Assembly (NCBI GenBank): GCA_036426205.1
Contig: CM071568.1
Coordinates: 51,310,040 to 51,374,039, forward strand
Reading direction: 5' to 3'
DNA length: 64,000 bases
Source of the DNA: Ascaphus truei
Taxonomy: Eukaryota; Chordata; Amphibia; Anura; Ascaphidae
The notes beneath the pieces are model-generated. The model was not told the origin of the DNA. It saw only the letters and a list, made by a program, of their open reading frames with translations, and did not search any database. Shown here in pieces: positions 52,741 to 64,000 of this stretch. Each line of letters begins with the position of its first letter. Position 1 is the stretch's first letter. The position numbers and the translations under genes are program-made.

Positions 52741-53325
52741 ATCATAATTTTTATACTCTAGCTCTGAAGTTTGCTTTTGCAGTGCACTGCCATCATAAAT
52801 ACAAAAGTCTTATTCTAATGACACGTCAAAGTAAGCAAGCATGCAATTTGAGTTCCATGGATACCATATTGATTGGGATCGGAAAAGTGTGAGTACTGTC
52901 ATATGCAAGCAAGTGGGCAGATTACCCATATGAATTCAAAAAGTATATTCTATAATGCATTTAAACATAGTCCCGATGCTGTTTATCTGGGTCCAGTGTT
53001 TGTGAGAGGTTTGATTCCTGAGTCCACAGTCACTATTACTACCCCATTAGCTGATGCCCTAGTAGGCGCAATTTATCGGACCAACAATTATTGGTCGCAT
53101 AATCTTAGTGCTCAACTTTATTGATTATGTCTGTTTTTGTCAACATTTTTTTGGGAGACCAATAAGTGATTGATTGTTGTTTATATATTTGGTATACACC
53201 CCACATTAACTCCTTCAATTAACATTATGCATCCATTTTACAGTATAATACATTTTCAAACATTTTGGAAAGGAGAGGTTTACATTGAAAATCCAGAAAT
53301 TTCTTGCATGGAAATGACAAGTAAT
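52741..53325. other. Unique AT-rich sequence
   Basis: Nothing recognised. Confidence 0.4.
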
Positions 53326-54004
53326 CAGGGCAGCCAACAGTTTCCCCGCTGCCCAGGACTAGAGTCTCCACAGGCACCCGGGTTGTTGAGTGCAGCAGAA
53401 GTATCCGCTCCCCCCCTGTTGGCAGCCCTGAAATTCCATCCCTCTCTCTCTCACACAATCTCGCTTCTCTCTCACTCTCCATCCTCTCTCTGTAACTAAC
53501 CACTGTCTCCCTCTGCCCCATTGGTCTCTCTCCCCCTCTCACTCTCTCTCTGTTACTTCACCCCTCTCTTGCTCTATAGCTCCCCCTTTCTCTCCCCCCT
53601 ATCCCGCTCTTACTCTTATCCCTCTCCTCTGCCTTCTCACTCTCCCCCTCTCTCTCATCCTCTCTTTCTCCTCCCTCCCCTCACACTCTTTCTTCCCCCT
53701 TCCCCCCTCTTACACATTCTCCCTTTCACACTCTCCCCACCTATCTCCTTCTCCCCACCTCTCCCCCACCCCATCTCCCTCACTTCCCTTCTCTTCCATC
53801 CCAGGCCTTATCTGTAGAGCGGGGGTGCTGGTTCTATCAAGGTCCTGCACGGCGCCAGATGGGGGCACATGCAGGTGGGCTGACAGAAATTGGGCAGTAC
53901 TTCTGGTAGGGCCTAATTGCTGGCTTTGGACAATCGGAGTGGGCACCCCACCACTGGCAGGCCTGGGATAAATGTCCCTGCCCTACTCCCTGTTGGTGGC
54001 CCTG
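53326..54004. mobile_element. hAT-like MITE with expanded pyrimidine core
   Basis: The left end CAGGGCAGCCAACAG mirrors the right end CTGTTGGTGGCCCTG. Flanks are CAAGTAAT (53318-53325) and AAAGTAAT (54005-54012), a 7/8 match to an 8-bp target duplication. CAGGG ends with an 8-bp duplication are the hAT signature. The interior contains a second CTGTTGGCAGCCCTGAAAT near 53416, so a terminal repeat may have been duplicated, and a ~370-bp CT-rich tract. Confidence 0.82.
53436..53805. repeat. Polypyrimidine (CT/CCT)n tract
   Basis: Long C/T-only runs with few purines. The 98-codon Ser/Leu/Pro frame here is compositional. Confidence 0.92.
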
Positions 54005-54012
54005 AAAGTAAT

Positions 54013-55316
54013 GAGGCATGAAAGGAATATGGTTTGAAGACTTGTATTGGAATTCCATAAGAAAATGGGCTTTCAATTTGAGGTAAAAAGGTACAATTTC
54101 TCAAAATCATTCATCCCAAAAATAACTTTTCCCTATCAGATTACATTTTCCACCATTATTATATTTTGTATTACTGTATTTACACTGGCTTACAAATCAC
54201 TTATTCATTGATAATAATCCTTCTTGCCACAATTTACATTTATTTGAAAGTAGTTTATGGAGTGTGCACTGTACTTTAATCTAGTTCATGCACACATCAT
54301 AGCAGATGTGCTGTATGCATCCTAACTTGCAATTTGCAAGCCTGAGAGTACTGAATACATAGCATAAAAATAAAATCCTGATTAGTTTACATAACTTTGC
54401 TTATTTTTTTTTGTTTTTAAAGGTTCACCCCTCATTAGTCTTCCTATAGTAAACTACTATGCACTAATTTGCTATGGGTCACTATCATTTCCGCTCAAAC
54501 ATTTTTCTGAAGTAAATAGCAGGTTCTAAAGAGGACATATCAGCTAATAGCTATCTAGATTTATTTAATAGTCTCTTTTTTTAAAAGAGAAACAAAACCT
54601 GGAATGCAAGGAGATTAGCTTCCCCCCCAGGGGCTAGTTTGATTTTCTATGCTGTACTTTCCATTTTTGTAAAATGTGATCAGTTGCTTTTGTTATAATG
54701 CCTGCAGGGAACAGATTAAATTCTCTTCAGCTGGCTGTCCTAGGGTGTGGCTTTTTAAAACATTTTGGCTAGCAGATGGTGACAAACCAACAGGTGCACT
54801 CAGATCTCTGGACCAAGCCTTGTGCATCTCCTTGACACACAAATAGTACACCAAGCTACTTCCCCCACACCAGCTGGAACATTTACAATTACCGAGTATG
54901 GAAGTGGACAAGGTGATGAAGGATAGGGGCTGGTGACCTTCAACTATTAACCTTCTTGTGGTATATTCTAAAAGGGTAGATGGTATGAGGAAAATGCTTT
55001 GATCTAAATACTTCATGTTAAAACCTGAAAGACTATAAGGTAATTAGCTGCACTAGGAAGTGCACAGCAGTTATGCTTATAAAATAAACGGATGAATGTG
55101 TGACAGGTTTTGTCAACAGTTACATACTCGGATGGTAAATCTAGTGCTTGTCTATTTTGCTCTTTATATTTCTGTCTCGACTCCGTATATTTGAAATACA
55201 AATGTAAAACATTTTTCATTATAGTAGGTGGTTGTTTTTAAAATATAGTTAGTATGTCAGATGTCTGCGATGTCATACACACATAGATATGGAAACATTT
55301 CTATTATAGAGATGTG
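54013..55316. other. AT-rich unique sequence
   Basis: No gene or repeat recognised. Confidence 0.4.
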
Positions 55317-56047
55317 AGAAAGAGATGTATATCTACGGGGCCCAACATATACAATTGAAAATAAAAAATATAAAATATATATAATATATACAACCGGGAC
55401 TGAAGATTTGTATCGGATCCAGGACCGTGCTCCTGCAGGTGTTACTCATGCTTGAAACAAAAACAAACAGAGTGCATAGCGTAATTCTGCGTGGTATATC
55501 AAAAACTAGCATACATATAAACAGATAAAACAAATAGCTGAGCTAGACAACAGGTGAACAGATAATAATAAACATTTAATAAAAGGACATGTAAAAAAGG
55601 ATCATATGAGAAAATAACATAACAATAAAATATATGATATAGTGAGACAAGACCCTCTGGGACCTCTGCTGATTTGGAAGAAAATGCCACTCACCAGACA
55701 TTTCTTCCAAAGCAGCAGAGGTCCCAGAGGGTCTTGGTCTCACTATTATCAATATTTTATTGTTATGTTATTTTCTCATATGATCCTTTTTTACATGTCC
55801 TTTTATTAAATATTTATTATTATCTGTTCACCTGTTGTCTAGCTCAGCTATTTGTTTTATCTGTTTATATGTATGCTAGTTTTGATATACCACGCAAATT
55901 ACGCTATGCACTCTGTTTTTGTTTCAAGCACGAGTAACACCTGCTGGAGCACGGTCCTGGATCTGACACAAATCTTCAGTCACGGTTGTATATATTATAT
56001 ATATTTTATATTTTCAATTGTATATGTTGGGCGCTATAGATATACAC
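55317..56047. mobile_element. Palindrome with ~350-bp arms
   Basis: Left arm about 55317-55676, right arm about 55701-56047. Matched words include CATATACAATTGAAAATA, CAGGACCGTGCTCC, CAAAAACTAGCATACATATA, GATAATAATAAA.ATTTAAT and AGACCCTCTGGGACCTCTGC. The arms differ by small indels. Mirrored frames on both strands (MFYLFICMLVFDIP and similar) are a consequence of the palindrome. The spacer is about 25 bp. Could be two inverted copies of one retroelement end or a foldback MITE. Confidence 0.88.
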
Positions 56048-59000
56048 CTATTTCTCACATTCCATTCTCTGACCATGGGGTCAGAGGTATATCGCAGGCA
56101 GCGCCTTTATTCTTGCAATCATAGAATATTAGGTTTTACATTCTATTATCACATTGGTGATTATTATATTAGAATTAGCGCAACCTATTTTGTCGTTCTA
56201 TTATAGAGATGTGCAAATGTCTTTACATTTTCAATGTTAGTTTTTTTCATTGTGTCTTTACTTATTTTTACGTTTCAGCTAAATTTTCCACAAAGTCAGC
56301 AATGCACCATTTTGGTATATTAAGGCAAAACGTTGTGATTTTTGCCATTTTTTTTAAATTTTGCATTTGAAAAAATATATTCATTGATGATTATTAAATA
56401 GATTAAATAGATGCCATGGGGCGTTGTGTACAGTATTTGATATTATTTTCATATATCAATAGTATTGATTAAATTTTAAGTTTACATAATATCTAAGATC
56501 TAGATTTAAGTATATATTTAATACAGATATTTTCTTCCTAATAACTCCCCTTTTTGGGAAATATTCTGTAACTATGCTGTAGGCAGAGAATTACCTTGGA
56601 CATTCAACTTTTCAAAATGTACAGTCCCACTTAACATATGTAGGATTTCAATAAAATAACAGGATCCCGTCATGAACAATATTCTGTCACTTTCTTTAAT
56701 ATTTGTTTCATTTAATGATAGGACTACTTCTAGCTTGGTCAAACAAACGATTTAATGAGCCTATATATATAGGCATATATGAAGTTTCTTCATAGATTAA
56801 ACTGTACTGAGCTCTGCACGTCGCATGCTTTTTTGCATAAGCTGTTCTGTGACTATAATACATTTAAAGACATGTACTGAATGAGGTATTAAAAACTCAC
56901 ATACGACTATATTCTATTAAGCATATTATTTTGATTTATTACATTTTATTACAATATGCAACAAATGTTACATATGTTTAAAAGCTTTTTATGTTCACGT
57001 AGCCAAAATTGCAATAACCAGAATTTGTTTTTAAAGCAGTTCTTAAGAGTCCTTCAAATTATTGTACACTAATATTTGTCTATGTCAATAAGAAAAGGAA
57101 AATGTAACAATAATTTGTAAGAAAAAAGGGAATACAAATCTGGTCCTTTATAGATGTGACTGCACGTTAAGGTGGACATTTTAGTTTGAATATTTTTGAA
57201 ACTGTGACATAGTTTCAACATTCAATATTACAACCCTTAAATCACTTTAGAAAATGACCGCAATCCAAAGAGAATCACTATGGAATTTAGCCCAATGGGG
57301 AGGCAAGCAACCTAAAACAGTAAAATAATGGAAGTCTCACAAGGAAGTAGAGTGTAGATGGTAAATAGAGGGTAAGACACATAAGACAAATAGTACAATA
57401 TTGCAAAAACATAAAATGCCCAAGTTTATTGACTAATAAAATGCTCATTGAACCAGTACATTTATGAAAAAATGATTCTTATATAGTATTAACATCATGC
57501 CAAATGCTTCTTTCCTGAAGTGTTCTTTGCTTAGATTTAAAAAAAAAAAAAAACTAAAAACAAAGAGCTAAGGAGCAAGATAAACATAATCTGATTGTCA
57601 TAGTAAAATGGCATGATGCATACTTCCTACAAATGTAGTTGATTGATTAGTTTTGCAATAATAATATCTTCCAACGCTTGACATAAAAATACTAGAAAAA
57701 AAAACTACATTTTAGTATGTAAACTCAATTTATAATCATATAGTTACCAGTGTTTGATATGCAATTGTAAAAGGATATTTTTTTTCTTCTTTCTAGCATA
57801 TGGCATCTGCAGACTGTGGACATATGGGTAGCAGACAATACTCTATGTCCAGGGGAAAAAACTGAACAGGGACAATGAAATCATGCATGCTGCTCTGGAA
57901 AGGAAAGAAAGCTTATTTTAGTTCATGCAGCACATTTTCATAAATTGATTTAACAGATTATGCTTTCTCAAATAAAATAGCCAACTAATTTTGATTATTT
58001 TTAATTATTATTATTCATAACGAGCCAAGATAATCTGCAGCACTGTGAATTACAATACAATTATAACATTAGCATACTGTACATTGGTATAGTCAGTAAA
58101 AAGGGTCCTGCTTACAATGTAAAGTCTGTCCATTTTGTTCATAATGTATAGTCCACGATGGCAGTGGTGTCAAGTCGTTATCAAACCATTGGATAAAGGA
58201 CTGATAAATTAGAGGCACATCAACTATACACTCAAATGCTTCAACTACCAGTGCAACATCAGGCTTAGATTCATACAGATCATTCTATTGAATATGATTA
58301 CTAAATTGTCACATTGATGTTGGTTAACTGCTATATTCGTCAGAAAAATAAGTGATAAACATCATGCAATAATCTAGGTCTGCTGTGTGTACATTATGTA
58401 ACTGATTTTACTGTGTTGTAAAAGTGTAGTGTTTTGGTATGCAAATATGACAAAGGTACTGTAAGAGATGTGTGCAGAGGTATGCAAATGGAAACTGTTT
58501 TAGGGTGAAATTATATCTTGGCTTTATTGAGCCTGTTCCTTTATCCAGGCAAAACATACAAAAACAACAAAATAACAAACCCCCCTTTGGAAGGGCTAAC
58601 TTATTTCCCCAGACCCTATCTGCAGGACGGGAGGGATATTCCCATTACCAGCCTATCATCCCAAAGTCTCAGGAAGTAGCTTAAGCAGGTAGCCCTCCAT
58701 GTCAGTCTCTGGCAGGTTCCTGGGTCCTCTGTGTCCAGGAAATATAGGTCTCTGGGTGTCTTGATCTCAACACAGCCTTTGTGCTCAAGACAGTGTCTGT
58801 GTGCAGGCTTCGCTGCTCTCCTTCTGTCAGCCCAAATGTGAGCTAAGGAATCTCTCTCCTGTTTCCAACAGGAGGCTTTCCTTACAGACTTAATTGACCA
58901 TGTGGAGTCTGGTTAATCACCTGTTGCACTTAACCAGATCTCTGCTGGAGTTTAGGGATAGTTTCTTCAACAGAGATAAGTCCATGTTACATGTACATAG

Positions 59001-62000
59001 ATCATGGAGTACTTGTTCCCTTTCCTTAAGGTATGTGAAAACTGGTAAAAAGCACTCTGGTAACAGAATATAATGCTGTTTAACCCTTTCAAGCTAAAGC
59101 CCCAGTTCCATTTAGACAGCCTATTTGATTTATATTTTGGACAAATTACATTTGTTTTGACAATTTCATTTCAGTTTCAAACATGTGTGTGATAATTTAA
59201 TGTCTACTTCCCTCGCCTCATATTTTTTAAAACTAGACCCAAGAACTAGATCACTGCAATAAATAATCAAAATGTAATTCAACAGAAGATTCGCTACTTT
59301 TAGTTGCTCTTTTGCAAAGCTTTCCTTCTCAAAATTGGTCTTTATATCAAATAGGTAATAAAAGTAGCATTTGTGTCACTGAAGAAACATATTGTTGGCT
59401 GCTAAAACAAATACAGCCCGAAGAAGATGTTGGTTGAAGAAGATTGTATATATGGAAGAAGATTGTATTATTTTACAACGTTGTTATTTATATCTAATCT
59501 GTCATTTACTGTAATCTAATTAAAAATGTAACACTTTAAAAATACTTTAGTCATCTGAAGTTTGTAGGGGAATAATTGGTGAGTTACATTGAAATAAATA
59601 AGATATTATATCATAAGAATTTAATGGTAATTGGAGTTGTGTTACATTCCATTATATTAAAGACACACTAGCTCACTCATTATAGCAAAGTACTAGAGTA
59701 TGACAAGTGCTAAAACTCTATTTTTTTGGAGTCCTCGTGGTCAGTTGTGGTAACCTCTTACAACCCGTAAAACGTAAATAATTGCTTTTCACGGTCACGG
59801 GAAGTGTAAGTCTGGCTACATCTGTATTACAAATATGTAATTAAAATAAAAAATGAATGTGGGACTCGATAGATTTAAATTATTGCTGTTCATACATTTT
59901 AATCAATGTGGCTGATTGTGGTTTTTCACTGGTGAGCTGAAACACTAAAGATGGCTAAAGCCGCTACCGTTGATTTTAATCCTCATTAGCATTTGCCACA
60001 GGGCTATTGTAGTCTTGAACTTTTGCTTTAGAATCTAAGTTTCGGGAAATTGAAATAGCTCCAAAATTAGTCCATTGTACCAATCCAGGTAAGCACTTTC
60101 ATTTTTAAAATGAGATCAAAATGGGTTTATAATGATTACATCGTTTATTAATTGTGTATTAATAATCAGTTTAAAAGGCCAAGAGAAAGGCAAGTGTAGA
60201 GAATAATTGTGTACTTTGATGTCTACTTAGAAAATAAGTACATTAATGATTTGCCAATACATATGTAACATATTTTAAAAGGATGCAGATTTTACATCAG
60301 CGTCTCAAAATAACACTGAGGTGAAATGCTAAAATAACATATAACAAAATACAGGTGTTCTCTGATTATTATGGAAAATGCAAGATCTGCTGCTGCTTAT
60401 ATATACATAGCAACCTACACCCTCAGGAGAGAACCAGATGTCTCCTCCAAAGAGATTAATCTCCTCACAGATAAGCCTCTCAAGCATGAAGAAATATATT
60501 TTGGACACAATTGTCTGTAGGGAAACTCATAGACCAAGCAACCATGGTATGTAATATTGGACATTGTTCATTATGGGGCATGCCAGATGTAGTGCACCTG
60601 TTTAAGGTACTGTAGGAAAAAATAATGTCAGATGTGACCCTATTAAACAAATTATATTCCATGTGTATAGTGTTGGTTCTATTACTTGGCTGTGTGACTT
60701 GGGAGAACTCTGTATATTTTTGGAGAACTTGGTTAACTATTCTATTAACTTTCATAAAAAGCCATTAAACAAATATGGAAAGTCCATCAATTACAGGTTG
60801 AATATTGTAAAAAATCGGTAAAGATCTAGGAAGGAAATTGAATTTCTCATCTTTCAGTTGTCTCACATCTGCAAAAATGTACAAATTTTCAAGGAAAATG
60901 TACATTTTAATTAGAGGTTTTGAGAAAGGCATGGAAACAAGGTAAGAAAAAGAATAGCAACACCAAATATATATGCAAAGATAAAGGGAAATACAACAAC
61001 CACAGCAATACAAGTGTGGCAAACATTGATAATTATGAAGTAAATTGTATTAATAGCAGAGAAATAGTGACTTGGCACATGTTTTATTAAGTGTTCATCA
61101 CTGTGCTCTTTGTCTATATAAATTAAGCTTAAAGGTACATTCCCATTTTGGACAAAAATTTGGTGATACATAAAATTAACACTCCGATTTAAAACATTTT
61201 TTTAAAAACTTTTCATGTTTGTTTACAGTGTAATTTAAAGGATGGGTTTCACTGGCCATATCAGTGTCCCGTTCCCTAGCTACCTTTCGGGAGAGGTTAA
61301 CAATGGGATCCCCATGAATTCACAACTTGAGAGTAATGCACATGCCAGGTTATAAATATTTTCTCTAACAGTTAATTAACAAAGTAAGTTAGCTATGATC
61401 ATCACGTAGACATCAAGAAATTATTATTTGAGCCCAATATCCTGCCTCTAACAATGGTAACTACTGGAAGCCTCTGGTAAGAGCCATATAGAGCATCACC
61501 CACTACCTGCCTCCAGTTACACATGTCCATTCTGCTAGTACAAACTTCCTTTCCAATTATGTTTCAAAGCTATTTAAAAGCTTTTCTCAAATCATTTTAC
61601 TTAAAAAATTTTATTGACCAACAGATGTTTTTTCAAATCATTTTTAAAGATATTAAACACTGATTTTCAAACTACTAACCCTAACACAATCTTAAGTGGC
61701 AGTGCACCGTTAAATATTTGTTATACTGAGCAGCTGCATTTTTTTTAAAAAGTCTATCAGATCCTAAATCCAGTAGAACACCTCTGCTTGTAACTCAGAC
61801 AGGTATAAGGGGAATAATTATCTGCACACTGGGTAAGGATGATTAGAATCCATGCATTGTGGTTTGCGTGGCAACCCCAGTATCTCCCAACAGATGTTTC
61901 ACCTTGCTTTCATAAAAGTAATTTGAACTGTGCTAACTATATATGTGCAAACCTGCACTAATTCATTTAGTTATTTTATCTCCATTTGTTACTAGAGAAA

Positions 62001-63308
62001 CTATTAGAATCAATATACCTTTGTGGTGGAAAGTACAATTTCCAGAAGTTTTCCTAGGGCGAGAGCACAATCTGAAAACAATATTACAAAGTAAAGTGAC
62101 TTTTCAATCCTTGCATTTTTTCGGTTTTGATGCCAATCGTGAATTGGCAAAAAAAATGTGTACGCATGCAAAGTACTCTTACATCTGGAGTAGTAACTTT
62201 AGTCTTTTGTTTTAAAGACAGCTGTAAGAGTCTATTGCTAACAGCCACTTGACATAACTCTCGAGGAATACAAAACATACGCTGCATGGACTGGATATGC
62301 AAGTAATTTGGCAGTCGCAGGGAGTCTTACAGGTACATATTTTAACTTGTACTGTAGCAATTCCCTACTGTAATAGGTTTGAGGCCAAAAAGTTGATACT
62401 GTGGAAATCAAAACGATGTACTTTTATTTGGCGAGCAATCTGGTCGCAATTATTAAGTAAAAAATATATAATAATTCCCTTGTACTAGGGATCCCCAAGG
62501 GATGTGTTTCATCCAAGAGCACTTCAATTCATTATACTGGTGGTCCAAAGTGAGAAAGGCATCTTTCATGCACCATTCATTTTTGTTGTATAATGATCCT
62601 AATGGTGGTCATATTGACATTTTATTCTATTTGCTACAAGGCAGCAAACAATTGCAATCTGTCTGGTTTCTGAATAAAGACTTCAGGGACCTGTGGTTGA
62701 AGCAGCGAGAAGTTAATGATTAGTGAACTTTTCAAATAGGGTGTTATGTTACCAATCCCTAAATGCTGTAAATACTACCTGGTGACTGATCTCACATAGC
62801 ATGCATGACTGATTGAACACATCCTTTCTGTTTCTAATATAGTCTGAATTGTATATAATTGAAAATAATTAAAAGTTTTTTAATACACAAATCAAGATGT
62901 TTTTCCCCCCTAAAAACAAATATATTGTAGCAAATTCAAGGAAAACCTTTATTTAAACCAATTCATTTTTTTTAATTAAAGGAGATAACGGACCGTGCAT
63001 TGTCAAGTATATTACAAATGCAATAAACAAAATATTGTTGGTTAAATGAATATGTGTATCTGGACTTTTAAGTATTCATCATCTTGGATATTTTAAAATA
63101 CAATAAATAATAATTGAAAATCGGAGAATGGGGAATTAAGAATTAAGTCAAATATTTATATTAGGAGGGTTTTGATGTACTTTGTCTTTCCCCCAAACTA
63201 TTTCTGCAGGGATTGTGCGATTAATACCTGATGTACATTTTTAGGTAACATCAGATCCCTCAAACAACAATAGAAAAAAATCTTGTGAGCATTTAGGGCA
63301 AGATTCAC
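56048..63308. other. Long AT-rich unique stretch, no gene recognised
   Basis: About 7.3 kb without a frame above 91 codons. No splice-bounded exon, RNA gene or mobile element that I can name. A mildly GC-richer patch at about 58540-58990 has no interpretable content. The lack of repeats contrasts with the rest of the window and would fit an intron or conserved intergenic DNA. Confidence 0.45.
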
Positions 63309-64000
63309 AATATTTATTTATTTATAAAATATTTTACCAGGAAGTAATACATTGAGAGTTACCTCTCGTTTTCAAGTATGTCCTGGGCACAGAGTTAAGA
63401 CAAATGATACATGGTTTCAAATACAGTTACATAAATGAACAGGGTATACATTATATACAAGACATTGCATGCACAGTTAAAGAATATATATATTATGGGC
63501 GAATGAAATAGTTAGAGACCAGATTAAAATGTGAAACAGCCTTAGATTTGAAAGAACTTAAACTGGTGGTGGATGTGAGAGTCTCTGGTAGGTTGTTCCA
63601 GTTTTGGGGTGCACGGTAAGAGAAGGAGGAACGGCCGGATACTTTGTTGAGCCTTGGGACCATGAACACTCTTTTGGAGTCTGATCTCAGGTGATAAGTG
63701 CTGCATGTGGTAGGGGTGAGGAGCTTGTTCAGATAGCTGGGTAGCTTGCCCATAAAGAATTTAAAGGCAAGACAGGAAAGGTGAACTTTGCGCCTAGACT
63801 CTAGTGATGACCAATCTAGTTCTTTGAGCATTTCGCAGTGATGTGTGTTGTTGTTGCATTGGAGAACAAAACGACATATTGATTGTAGAGGGTGTCAAGT
63901 TTGCTAAGGTGGGTTTGAGGTGCCGTGCCATATACTATGTCTCCATAGTCAATAATTGGCATTAGCATCTGCTGTGCGATACGCTTTCTGACCAGGAGAC
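63309..64000 (-). mobile_element. CR1/Rex1-group LINE 3' end, running off the window
   Basis: The minus strand ends with CTCTCAATGTATTACTTCCT, GGTAAAATATTTTATAAATA and an AATAAATA tail, as in the 49.7-kb LINE. It extends past position 64000, so total length is unknown. It is less damaged at its end than the 49-kb copy. Confidence 0.92.
63493..63831 (-). pseudogene. LINE ORF C-terminal region, partial copy
   Basis: 112 codons: MLKELDWSSLESRRKVHLSC, FKFFMGKLPSYLNKLLTP, FSYRAPQNWNNLPETL and FKSKAVSHFNLVSNYFIRP then stop. Upstream on the minus strand (63832-64000) the sequence still aligns with the RT C-terminal region (VRKRIAQQMLMPIIDYGDIV) in another frame. Unlike the 49-kb copy it has no stop in the KVHLSCLAFKFF segment. 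A 1-base frame difference near 63840-63900 breaks continuity. Confidence 0.8.

Noticed and set aside
50464..52754. ATAATTTTTAT at both sides of the L1 as target-site duplication
   Set aside because: The right copy is more than 10 bp away from the L1 5' end and the word is AT-rich, so chance is likely.
55499..55937. Hydrophobic frames on both strands resembling membrane proteins
   Set aside because: They are mirror images produced by the palindrome and AT-rich composition.

Overview
This window is nuclear DNA from a vertebrate, most likely a frog or toad (anuran). The evidence is its mix of mobile elements: a CR1/Rex1-group LINE, vertebrate L1, Tc1-type DD34E transposons, a Penelope-like element (PLE) with hammerhead-ribozyme-like motifs nearby, an LTR element, many palindromic MITEs, and long CA/GT/AT microsatellites in AT-rich DNA. 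Amphibian is an inference; vertebrate is near certain. I recognise no host protein-coding exon, tRNA, rRNA or CRISPR array. Every long reading frame I could interpret belongs to a mobile element or is an artefact of simple sequence.

Layout. 1-5 kb: unique AT-rich DNA, a 3' scrap of the LINE (1331-1592), a GC-rich MITE (2989-3344) and a GC-rich block. 5.3-9.15 kb: a 3.8 kb DNA element built of nested palindromes, including a ~2.3 kb inverted repeat. 9.2-12.7 kb: a PLE-terminal-like block with a degenerate hammerhead motif, the second copy of a 154-bp direct repeat, an expanded CA/CT-rich relative of a MITE, and an LTR-like end. 14-17 kb: microsatellites, an L2-like fragment and a second palindromic element related to the 5-9 kb one. 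17-22.7 kb: two diverged LTR-like sequences, one next to a 5'-truncated Tc1 copy and one split by a PLE insertion flanked by a perfect 47-bp duplication. 22.7-31 kb: mostly unique, with three MITEs and an inverted-repeat PLE fragment holding a hammerhead motif with an intact core. 31-34 kb: a Tc1 element with both ends intact beside two large palindromes. 34-39 kb: an LTR element with two LTRs and a long Ser/Pro-rich reading frame but no visible pol. 40-42 kb: an L2/MIR-like tail and about 860 bp of G-rich tract. 44.6-49.7 kb: a long CR1/Rex1-group LINE with a 2A motif, carrying a near-perfect 1654-bp internal tandem duplication. 50.4-52.7 kb: an internally deleted L1 on the minus strand. 53.3-54.0 kb: a hAT-like MITE. 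55.3-56.05 kb: another palindrome. 56-63.3 kb: unique AT-rich DNA. 63.3-64 kb: a third copy of the LINE 3' end, on the minus strand and running off the window.

The parts do not form a pathway. The window records layered insertions: PLE into an LTR, Tc1 beside palindromes, LINE decay followed by tandem duplication. The least familiar items are the pol-less LTR element with its Ser/Pro-rich frame, the PLE with an overlapping coiled-coil/RG-rich first ORF, the ribozyme-like motifs and the giant palindromic DNA element.
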